Assembly: GCF_029215985.1 (NCBI RefSeq)
Contig: NZ_JAEMVC010000018.1
Location: 1-42,606 of the forward strand
Direction: 5' to 3'
From: Sulfurimonas sp. SAG-AH-194-C21
GTDB taxonomy: Bacteria > Campylobacterota > Campylobacteria > Campylobacterales > Sulfurimonadaceae
Length of the DNA: 42,606 nt
Part shown: piece by piece, positions 36,032 to 42,606 of the stretch
Position numbering within the stretch: position 1 is the first letter of the stretch
Layout: each line of letters opens with the position of its first letter
Position numbers and translations under genes: made by a program
Notes under the pieces: model-generated
What the model saw: the letters and a program-made list of their open reading frames with translations, nothing else
What the model was told of the DNA's origin: nothing
The model's database searches: none

Positions 36032-37927
36032 ATGGCAAAACATCAGTTTCAAACAGAAGCAAATCAAATACTTCACCTAATGATACACTCACTTTACTCA
36101 AACAAAGAAATATTTATTCGTGAGTTGGTTTCAAATGGTTCAGATGCACTTGATAAGTTAAACATGTTAGTACTTACAGATGAGAAGTATAAAGATGTTA
36201 CATTTAGTCCTCGTATAGATATGGTTGCAGATAAAGATGCAAAAACTTTAACAATTTCAGATTCTGGTATCGGTATGGATGAAGAAGACTTAATGAACAA
36301 CCTTGGTACTATTGCAAAGTCTGGTACTAAAGCATTTTTAGAAAACCTTTCAGGCGATCAAAAAGAAGATTCTAATCTTATTGGTCAATTTGGTGTTGGT
36401 TTTTATGCTTGTTTTATGGTTGCTGACAAGGTAGTTGTTACAACAAAAAAAGCGGGTGAAGATAAGGCTTTAGTATGGACAAGTACTGGTGATGGCTCTT
36501 TTGAGATAGAAGATGGTGAAAGAGAAGGGCATGGTACTACTATAGTTATGCACCTTAAAGATGATGAAGATGAGTTTTTAGAAGTTCATAGAATTGATTC
36601 TATCATTAAAAAGTACTCTAACCATATTCCTTTTCCTATTTTTATGGATAAAGAAAATTTCGTAGCAGCTGTTATGGATGATGACGGTAAAGAAGAAGTA
36701 GAACCTTCTCGTACTGACATCGTAAATGAGCAGATAAACAAAGCAAATGCACTTTGGACAATGGCTAAAAAAGATGTAACTGATGATGAGTATAAAGACT
36801 TCTATAGCTCAATTGCTCACTCAAGTGAAGAGCCTTTAGCTTGGATGCACAACAAAGCAGAGGGTGCAGTTGAATTTACTACACTTTTTTACATCCCATC
36901 TAAAGCACCAATGGATATCAACCGTGTTGATTACCAAACAGGAATCAAACTTTACATCAACCGTGTTTTTATTACTGATGATGAAAAAGAGCTAATGCCT
37001 GTATACCTGCGTTTCCTTCGTGGTGTGATTGATTCTAAAGATTTACCATTGAATGTTTCTCGTGAGATTTTACAATCAAACGCAGTAATGGCTAAAATCC
37101 AAAAATCATCTGTGAAAAAAGTACTTTCTGAACTAGGAAAAATGGCGAAAAAAGATTCTAAAAAATATGATGCTTTTTATGCTGAGTTTGGAAATACTTT
37201 AAAAGAGGGTCTTTACAATGACTTGGATAATCGTGAAAAAATCTTAGAGCTTATGAAATTTAGCACTCTTAACTCTGATGAAACTGTAATGATAGAAGAG
37301 TTTGTTAAAAATGTGGACGAAGAGAAAAAAGAGATTTATTATATTACAGGTAAGACTTCTTTAGCAATGTTAAAATCATCTCCTGCATTAGAGCGTTTTA
37401 AAGCGAAAGGTATTGATGTTTTAGTTCTTAACGAAGAAGTAGATACTATCATCTTTCCTATGGTTACTGAGTATAAAGATTACAAGCTTGTAGCTGTAGC
37501 TGATGCTAAATTTGAAGAGAGTGAAGAAGAAAAAAAGAAAGAAGAAGAAGTTGCTAAAACTTATGAAGGGCTTGCTAAAACTTTCAAAGATGTTCTTGGT
37601 GAAGCTGTGAAGTCTGTTGAAACTACAAGCGAACTGACTGACTCTCCAGTAGCTATCAAGATAGATAAAGAAGATCCATCATACCAAATGGCTCAGATGA
37701 TGAAACAGATGGGTCAGGGTGGTGATATGCCAGAACCAGCTCCAATCTTTATGATTAATCCTAAACATGAATTAATTATGAAACTAAATGACTCTTCTGA
37801 TGTGAACTTAGTTGAAGATGCAGCACATGTTCTACTAGACCAAGCGAAGTTGTTTGATGGTCAAGAGCTAGCAGATACGGCTGATTTTATCTCTAGACTT
37901 AACCGAATAATAACAAAAGCCGTGTAA
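36032..37927 (+). CDS. htpG: Molecular chaperone HtpG (Hsp90)
   Basis: HtpG is the bacterial Hsp90, an ATP-driven dimeric chaperone. The 631-residue protein has the GHKL ATPase domain (FIRELVSNGSDALDKL, DSGIGMDEEDL, GQFGVGFYACFMV), a middle domain (LAWMHNKAEGAVEFTTLFYIP, VYLRFLRGVIDSKDLPLNVSRE) and a C-terminal dimerisation domain. I use the ATG of MAKHQFQTEA, preceded by AAGGA at good spacing, rather than the in-frame ATG at 36014. It has its own upstream operator and downstream terminator, so it is probably monocistronic. Confidence 0.97.
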   Translation: MAKHQFQTEANQILHLMIHSLYSNKEIFIRELVSNGSDALDKLNMLVLTDEKYKDVTFSPRIDMVADKDAKTLTISDSGIGMDEEDLMNNLGTIAKSGTKAFLENLSGDQKEDSNLIGQFGVGFYACFMVADKVVVTTKKAGEDKALVWTSTGDGSFEIEDGEREGHGTTIVMHLKDDEDEFLEVHRIDSIIKKYSNHIPFPIFMDKENFVAAVMDDDGKEEVEPSRTDIVNEQINKANALWTMAKKDVTDDEYKDFYSSIAHSSEEPLAWMHNKAEGAVEFTTLFYIPSKAPMDINRVDYQTGIKLYINRVFITDDEKELMPVYLRFLRGVIDSKDLPLNVSREILQSNAVMAKIQKSSVKKVLSELGKMAKKDSKKYDAFYAEFGNTLKEGLYNDLDNREKILELMKFSTLNSDETVMIEEFVKNVDEEKKEIYYITGKTSLAMLKSSPALERFKAKGIDVLVLNEEVDTIIFPMVTEYKDYKLVAVADAKFEESEEEKKKEEEVAKTYEGLAKTFKDVLGEAVKSVETTSELTDSPVAIKIDKEDPSYQMAQMMKQMGQGGDMPEPAPIFMINPKHELIMKLNDSSDVNLVEDAAHVLLDQAKLFDGQELADTADFISRLNRIITKAV

Positions 37928-37936
37928 AGACAGTTG

Positions 37937-37962
37937 AAAAAGTGTTGATATAACACTTTTTT
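37937..37962 (+). terminator. Intrinsic terminator of htpG
   Basis: AAAAAGTGTT and AACACTTTTT form a 10-bp stem around a GATAT loop and end in a run of T, ten bases after the htpG stop. The A-run on the other side would let it work in both directions. Confidence 0.85.
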
Positions 37963-38018
37963 ATACTAACTTGCTTAGTTTTTGCTTGCTTTTATGTTTA
38001 AAATGTTAGTTTACTTCT

Positions 38019-38504
38019 ATGAAAGAAAAAAAACATGTAGAAAGAAGACAAGCCAAGAACAATGAGATAAGAGAACTCGTAGAAAAAGCTCAGAAAGTTT
38101 GTTTTTCATTTTTTCCAGATAAGTACAAATATAATAGTGCTGAAGCAGTTTTAGAACTCGGTCTTGATGAAGAACTAGTAGACCAGCTCTTAGAAGACTA
38201 TATCGCTCAAATTATTAAAGCGGTGTCACAGTTTGAAGAGATGCTATACATCCTTCAATCAGATAAAGATGCTAATAAAAAGCTTGTGTATACTAACCTT
38301 CGAGAACTTGCGCATAAAAATCTTGGTGTTGCAAAAAATTTAAGAATAGAAGACGCTATTGTCCTCTTAGATGACTTAATGCGAAAAGATGACCTTGAGC
38401 ATCTTTTCTTATGCATTGAAGCTCTTCGTGCTTGTGCTATTACTCTAAAACCAACATATGCATATAATACTATTAAACTTATAGAAGTTAAAAGTACTTT
38501 TTAA
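38019..38504 (+). CDS. Unknown helical cytosolic protein
   Basis: The 161-residue protein starts MKEKKHVERRQAKNNEI, has no signal peptide or membrane helix, and appears almost entirely alpha-helical, with acidic stretches (LELGLDEELVDQLLEDYIAQI) and a C-terminal half rich in Leu and Ala (LRELAHKNLGVAKNLRIEDAIVLLDDLMRKDDLEHLFLCIEALRACAITL). I do not recognise a family. It has its own promoter region after the htpG terminator and converges on the small membrane gene that follows. Confidence 0.7.
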   Translation: MKEKKHVERRQAKNNEIRELVEKAQKVCFSFFPDKYKYNSAEAVLELGLDEELVDQLLEDYIAQIIKAVSQFEEMLYILQSDKDANKKLVYTNLRELAHKNLGVAKNLRIEDAIVLLDDLMRKDDLEHLFLCIEALRACAITLKPTYAYNTIKLIEVKSTF

Positions 38505-38508
38505 ACTA

Positions 38509-38679
38509 TTATCTATTTTTTAAAGAGTGTGAAATTATTTCTAGTTTCCCCTTAGGTTTATAAACAAAAGTATCTTTTTTCTCTCTTACAGGCAATACAA
38601 AAGTAAGTAAAATAAAAATAAATGAGAAAATAACCCCTCCAAGGCCACTCAGAATTAATTTTAATTTAAAGTCACTCAT
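38509..38679 (-). CDS. 56-residue single-helix membrane protein
   Basis: The protein reads MSDFKLKLILSGLGGVIFSF, then IFILLTFVLPVREKKDTFVY, and ends in a basic tail with SHSLKNR. One membrane helix spans about residues 7-30, with a basic C-terminus after it. The ATG directly follows the stop of the upstream gene (TAA then ATG), so translation is coupled. The codon pattern and gene-tight spacing support a real gene. Function is unknown. Confidence 0.6.
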   Translation of the reverse strand: MSDFKLKLILSGLGGVIFSFIFILLTFVLPVREKKDTFVYKPKGKLEIISHSLKNR

Positions 38680-38982
38680 TTAACTCTCTTTTTCATCATG
38701 TGTCATATAAACCCAGTACTCTTTATATGTGTGTCCCTTATTTAAAAAGAACAGTTGCAGTATAGTAACCCTATAAAGAGTAATGAACATTTTTGCAAAG
38801 GGGATAAAAAGACTAAGTTTCACTAGTAGTGGCTGCTCTTTATCTCCTTTACTTGTAATCATCTCTTGCATTCCAATGTTGTTAGAGAGGTGGATACCAA
38901 AGAGTATAGAAAATGCAAAATTAAGCACCAATCCAAATATCACATATGCTGCAAAATCTTGTTCAAACATTCCAATAATCAT
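38680..38982 (-). CDS. 100-residue membrane protein of unknown function
   Basis: The protein has two or three hydrophobic segments (about residues 9-28, 49-62 and 67-80) and an acidic C-terminus ending EYWVYMTHDEKES. I do not recognise the family. It lies just upstream of the 56-residue membrane protein, with which it forms a two-gene unit. About 200 bp separate it from the divergent oad operon, so a link to that operon is possible but unsupported. Confidence 0.6.
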   Translation of the reverse strand: MIIGMFEQDFAAYVIFGLVLNFAFSILFGIHLSNNIGMQEMITSKGDKEQPLLVKLSLFIPFAKMFITLYRVTILQLFFLNKGHTYKEYWVYMTHDEKES

Positions 38983-39142
38983 AAATAAATTTTCCTAGTT
39001 TTAAAATATTTACTCATTTTATCAGAAAAAACTTTTAATCCTAATTACATCTATTCTTTGGGCAAATATATCCTCTCAAAAGGTAACAAGTTAGATAAAA
39101 CAGACTAAAATAGAAAGCGACTCAACTTTTTTAAATTGTTTT

Positions 39143-39153
39143 TATACTATACT
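39143..39153 (+). promoter_or_regulatory. Likely promoter -10 region of the oad operon
   Basis: Two overlapping TATACT hexamers (39143-39148 and 39148-39153) lie 32-37 bases before the oadG ATG, with a T-rich stretch upstream. This is the usual look of sigma-70 promoters in Campylobacterota, which often lack a clear -35. Confidence 0.5.
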
Positions 39154-39184
39154 AAGCCAACAAATTATGAATAAAGGTAATTTA

Positions 39185-39409
39185 ATGGAAACTAACCTCA
39201 TTATAGAAGGTTTTAAATTTATGGGATTAGGAATGGGAACAGTGTTTATCTTCCTAATTATTATGATTGCTAGCATGAATATCATGTCTATTTTTATACA
39301 TAAATTTTTCCCTGAACGAACACCAGAGATAAATCCTGCACCTAAGCAAGACAATAAAAAAGTAATAGCAGCAATAACTGCAGCAATTACACACCATAGA
39401 CAAGGGTAA
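39185..39409 (+). CDS. oadG: Oxaloacetate decarboxylase gamma subunit OadG
   Basis: OadG links and stabilises the OadA-OadB complex and carries a zinc site. The 74-residue protein has one membrane helix (about residues 13-33) with the family pattern FKFMGLGMGTVFIFL, and a C-terminal cytoplasmic tail that contacts OadA. I chose the ATG of METNLIIEG, which has AAAGGT upstream, rather than the in-frame ATG at 39167. It is the first gene of the oadG-oadA-oadB operon. Confidence 0.85.
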   Translation: METNLIIEGFKFMGLGMGTVFIFLIIMIASMNIMSIFIHKFFPERTPEINPAPKQDNKKVIAAITAAITHHRQG

Positions 39410-39417
39410 TAATAAGA

Positions 39418-41208
39418 ATGGCTAAAAAATTTATAGATGTAATGGATACATCATTTAGAGATGGCTTCCAGTCAGTATATGGCGGTCGTGTCCTAATGAA
39501 TGACTTTTTTCCAGCTGTTGAAGCTGCAAAAATGGCAGGGATTAACCACTTTGAGTTTGGTGGTGGCGCAAGATTTCAATCTCTTTACTTTTACTTAAGA
39601 GAAGATGCATTTGAAATGATGGATAAATTCCGTGAGATAGTTGGACCAGATGCAAATCTACAAACACTTTCTCGTGGTGTAAACACAGTTATGCTCGATA
39701 CTGGTTCAAAAGAACTCATCGACCTTCATGCAAAAATGTTCAAAAAACACGGAACAACGACTATTCGTAACTTTGATGCTTTAAATGATGTTGAAAATCT
39801 TAAGTACTCAGGTGAACGTATCGCTCATCACGGTCTTAAGCATGAAGTAGTTGTAACTATGATGGATTTACCACCAGGTTGTCATGGTGCTCATGATGTA
39901 GAGTTTTATGAAAAAACTCTTCGTGGTATTTTAGATGCGGGAATTCCTTATGATAGTATCTGTTTTAAAGATGCATCTGGAACTTCAAATCCTCAAAAAG
40001 TTTTTGAAACTATTAAAATGGCTCGTGCTTTAGTTCCTGAGGGAACACACCTTCGTTTACATACTCATGAGACTGCTGGTGTTTCTGTTTCTGCTTATAT
40101 GGCAGCATTAGAAGCTGGTATTGATGGTATTGATATGGCTGCTGCTCCTGTGAGTGGTGGAACATCTCAGCCTGACATCTTAACAATGTTACATGCTACA
40201 AAGGGAATGAACTTTGACCTTGGTGGACTTGAAATTGGTAAGATTCTTACTTATGAGAAAGAATTACAGCACTGTTTAAGTGATTACTTTATGCCTCCAG
40301 AAGCGACTATGGTTTCTCCTGTGATTCCATTCTCACCAATGCCAGGTGGTGCACTTACTGCAAATACTCAAATGATGCGTGATAATAACATCTTAGATAG
40401 ATTTCCTGAAGTTATTGCTGCTATGCAAGAGGTAGTTGAAAAAGGTGGTTATGGTACTTCTGTAACTCCAGTTTCTCAGTTTTACTTCCAACAAGCACTT
40501 AACAATGTTATGCAAGGTCCTTGGAATGCAATTGCACCAGGATATGGAAAGATGGTTCTTGGTTACTTCGGTAAAACACCAGTGGCTCCAGATCCAGAAA
40601 TTGTAAGAATTGCTTCAGAGAAGTTAGGTTTACAGCCAACTACTATGAATGCTATTGATATAGCTGATGAAGATGAGACAAAATCTCTGCAACATGCAAT
40701 TGATAAGTTAAAAGACAATGACTTAGAAGTTACCGAAGAAAATATCTTCATCGTAGCAGCATGTCAAGACAAAGGTATCTCTTTTCTTCAAGGAAAGGGA
40801 GAGTTAAATGTTCGTAAAATATCAGAAATGAAAAATGATTGTGGAGAAGCATCAATGGGTAATGGAAATTATACAGTAGTAGTAAATGGTGAGAAGTTTA
40901 GTGTTCAGGTTGCTGAAGGTGACGCAGATATTCAAGTTACAGCAGTAAATGGAGAATCAGCAGTTTCAGTTCCAGCGCCTGTTGGTTCAACAAATGACAT
41001 AGAGATTAAAGCACTTCTTCCAGGTAGTGTTTGGAAAATAGTTGCTAATCCAGGTCAGAGTGTAAATGAAGGTGATGTAATCTTAATATTAGAGTCTATG
41101 AAAATGGAAATTGATGTTATCGCTCCTCGTGGTGGAGTTATCCAGTCTATAAATGTTGCTACAAATGATAAAGTTGTAGAAGGCCAAGTAGTAGCAGTTT
41201 TAGGATAA
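39418..41208 (+). CDS. oadA: Oxaloacetate decarboxylase alpha subunit (biotin carboxyltransferase) OadA
   Basis: OadA removes the carboxyl group of oxaloacetate and passes it to biotin. The 596-residue protein has a carboxyltransferase TIM barrel (about 1-290; MDTSFRDGFQS, VVVTMMDLPPGCHGAHD, LRLHTHETAGV with the metal histidines, and APVSGGTSQPD), a conserved carboxylase domain (about 300-470) and a biotinyl domain (about 525-596) with the biotin lysine in ESMKMEID. It could also act as a pyruvate carboxylase subunit B, but oadG and oadB on either side favour the Na+ pump. Confidence 0.93.
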   Translation: MAKKFIDVMDTSFRDGFQSVYGGRVLMNDFFPAVEAAKMAGINHFEFGGGARFQSLYFYLREDAFEMMDKFREIVGPDANLQTLSRGVNTVMLDTGSKELIDLHAKMFKKHGTTTIRNFDALNDVENLKYSGERIAHHGLKHEVVVTMMDLPPGCHGAHDVEFYEKTLRGILDAGIPYDSICFKDASGTSNPQKVFETIKMARALVPEGTHLRLHTHETAGVSVSAYMAALEAGIDGIDMAAAPVSGGTSQPDILTMLHATKGMNFDLGGLEIGKILTYEKELQHCLSDYFMPPEATMVSPVIPFSPMPGGALTANTQMMRDNNILDRFPEVIAAMQEVVEKGGYGTSVTPVSQFYFQQALNNVMQGPWNAIAPGYGKMVLGYFGKTPVAPDPEIVRIASEKLGLQPTTMNAIDIADEDETKSLQHAIDKLKDNDLEVTEENIFIVAACQDKGISFLQGKGELNVRKISEMKNDCGEASMGNGNYTVVVNGEKFSVQVAEGDADIQVTAVNGESAVSVPAPVGSTNDIEIKALLPGSVWKIVANPGQSVNEGDVILILESMKMEIDVIAPRGGVIQSINVATNDKVVEGQVVAVLG

Positions 41209-41213
41209 TATAG

Positions 41214-42539
41214 ATGAAAAATATTGTAATAAAATTTCTTGCACTCTTTATGCTTTTAGCTTTTACAAATGTATCTGCTAACCAAAGTACAAATGAGAGT
41301 ACCGGTACAAATACACATAAAGAAGAGACATACAAATCTCAAACTTTTGGACATATGGTGAGTGGATTTTTAAAGTCAACAGGTATTGTTGCATTTATTA
41401 GCCCTGATCCTGATGAGTTAAATGCTAAGGGTGAAAAGATGAGTACTTTTCATAAAGGGCTCGGTCGTGCTCTTATGATTATACTTACGTTTTTCCTTTT
41501 CTGGTTAGCGATTGCTAAAGGTTTTGAGCCTTTACTTCTCTTACCAATTGCATTTGGTGGATTACTAGCCAATATTCCAGTTGCTAACATTGGTGGAGCT
41601 CATGGGTTCTTAGGTGTTATCTATAGCATGGGTCTCTCAAATGAGATGTTCCCTATTATCATCTTTATGGGTGTTGGGGCAATGACTGACTTTGGTCCTC
41701 TCCTTTCAAACCCTAAAACAGCACTCCTTGGTGGAGCTGCTCAGTTTGGTATTTTTGGAACACTTGTTGGGGCAGTTGCATTAAGCCAGTATGGTATAGT
41801 TGACTTTACATTACAACAAGCATCAGCTATATCTATTATTGGTGGAGCGGATGGTCCGACATCTATCTTTATCGCGACTAAACTTGCTCCTGAACTTTTA
41901 GGTGCTATTGCAGTTGCTTCTTATAGTTATATGGCGATGGTTCCTATCATCCAACCTCCTATTATGAAAGCATTAACAACTGATGCAGAGCGTCGTATTA
42001 AAATGACGACACTTCGTCATGTGTCACGTTTAGAGAAACTTGTTTTCCCTGTAATGGTTCTTACTCTTGCTATTTTAGTTCTTCCAGAATCTACGCCACT
42101 TATTGGTGCATTTATGTTTGGTAACTTCTTAAAAGAGTCTGGTGTTGTTGAGCGTCTTAATGATACTCTTCAAAACTCACTTATAAATACTGTAACTATT
42201 TTCTTAGGTCTTGGTGTTGGTTCTAAACTAGCAGCAGATCAGTTCTTAGTTCCACAGACTATGTTTATCATGGCTCTTGGTATTGTAGCATTCTCAGTAG
42301 GTACAGCTTCAGGTGTACTTATGGCTAAGGTTATGAATATGTTCCCAGGACATAAGATTAATCCATTAATCGGTTCAGCTGGTGTTTCAGCAGTTCCAAT
42401 GGCAGCTCGTGTATCAAATAAAGTTGGTATGGAGTTTGACCGTAACAATATGCTTTTAATGCATGCGATGGGTCCAAATGTAGCGGGAGTAATCGGTTCA
42501 GCCGTAGCGGCTGGGGTACTAATCTCACTCTTTCAATAA
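41214..42539 (+). CDS. oadB: Na+-translocating oxaloacetate decarboxylase beta subunit OadB
   Basis: OadB decarboxylates carboxybiotin and exports Na+ across the inner membrane. The 441-residue protein has about ten membrane helices and the family segments [50 protein letters not shown], where the Asp of [11 protein letters not shown] is the conserved Na+-site residue, and [14 protein letters not shown] signal-like N-terminus (residues 1-22) and a Ser/Thr/Asn-rich extension (about 23-45) precede the usual start of the family and could be exported. It starts five bases after oadA. Confidence 0.93.
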   Translation: MKNIVIKFLALFMLLAFTNVSANQSTNESTGTNTHKEETYKSQTFGHMVSGFLKSTGIVAFISPDPDELNAKGEKMSTFHKGLGRALMIILTFFLFWLAIAKGFEPLLLLPIAFGGLLANIPVANIGGAHGFLGVIYSMGLSNEMFPIIIFMGVGAMTDFGPLLSNPKTALLGGAAQFGIFGTLVGAVALSQYGIVDFTLQQASAISIIGGADGPTSIFIATKLAPELLGAIAVASYSYMAMVPIIQPPIMKALTTDAERRIKMTTLRHVSRLEKLVFPVMVLTLAILVLPESTPLIGAFMFGNFLKESGVVERLNDTLQNSLINTVTIFLGLGVGSKLAADQFLVPQTMFIMALGIVAFSVGTASGVLMAKVMNMFPGHKINPLIGSAGVSAVPMAARVSNKVGMEFDRNNMLLMHAMGPNVAGVIGSAVAAGVLISLFQ

Positions 42540-42560
42540 CTAAGACACAAAAGTTCAAAT

Positions 42561-42606
42561 AGCGGCGCATCTGCGTCGTTACTTCTTCCTCATGTACTAA
42601 AGTACA
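42561..42606. repeat. Two adjacent hairpins at the window edge
   Basis: AGCGGCGCA and TGCGTCGTT (42561-42580) can form a stem with two G-T pairs, and TGTACT with AGTACA (about 42593-42606) forms a second 6-bp stem. No T-run follows the first hairpin, so it is not a standard terminator. The second reaches the window edge. They may be part of a dispersed intergenic repeat. Confidence 0.4.

Noticed and set aside
1..42606. CRISPR array, prophage, rRNA or tRNA genes
   Set aside because: No regularly spaced direct repeats, no phage structural genes, and no tRNA- or rRNA-like segments were seen in the gaps between genes.

Overview
The window is about 42.6 kb of AT-rich, densely packed bacterial chromosome. 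It almost certainly comes from a Campylobacterota (epsilonproteobacterial) organism, and most resembles Sulfurimonas and relatives. This rests on the family mix (a DUF1882 protein, a class II DAHP synthase, Campylobacter-type FtsA/FtsZ with a PpiD-like neighbour) and on gene order: fur - lysS - glyA - DUF1882 - SPOR protein - aroE lie in the order I remember from Campylobacter jejuni. The lineage call is from recall and reading, not from a search.

Layout. 1-3260: the tail of a DUF2442-like protein, a small periplasmic cytochrome c, then a + strand run of an M48/Ste24 membrane protease, prmC and a DUF4149 membrane protein. 3297-9364 (- strand): surA/ppiD-like, ftsA, ftsZ and a small J-domain protein form one tight unit; a class II aldolase-like gene and dnaJ lie upstream. 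9443-12003 (+): mltA, recR and pldA, for envelope turnover and recombination. 12029-22791 (-): aroE, trpE, a SPOR protein, DUF1882, glyA, a hybrid signalling protein that lacks the expected phospho-histidines, lysS, fur, cvpA and an active-looking GGDEF cyclase. 22934-24283 (+): class II DAHP synthase, ending in a clear terminator.

24430-27756 is a decaying accessory locus. A small exported-type ORF carries an in-frame TGA. It is followed by a large lipase-like/LVIVD-repeat surface protein that has lost its signal peptide by a one-base frameshift and is split near its end by a 127-bp structured insert. Removing the insert restores the reading frame exactly. 27785-31554 (-) holds an ABC-F ATPase, a RelE-type toxin-antitoxin pair with a broken toxin, a start-less receiver-domain remnant, and a stand-alone degenerate RecA-like helicase C domain.

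31613-34721 (+): an FAD amine oxidase and a large AsmA-like protein. 34718-35898 (-): a DUF808 protein and a small membrane protein. 36032-38504 (+): htpG, preceded by a HAIR-like (HspR) operator and followed by a terminator, and an unknown cytosolic protein. 38509-38982 (-): two small membrane proteins. 39185-42539 (+): oadG-oadA-oadB, a complete Na+-pumping oxaloacetate decarboxylase. The window ends in hairpin-forming intergenic sequence.

Most of the window is housekeeping. The least explained item is the 127-bp element at 27197-27323; the other accessory signals are gene decay and degenerate signalling or helicase domains. I found no tRNA, rRNA, CRISPR array, intact transposase or prophage.
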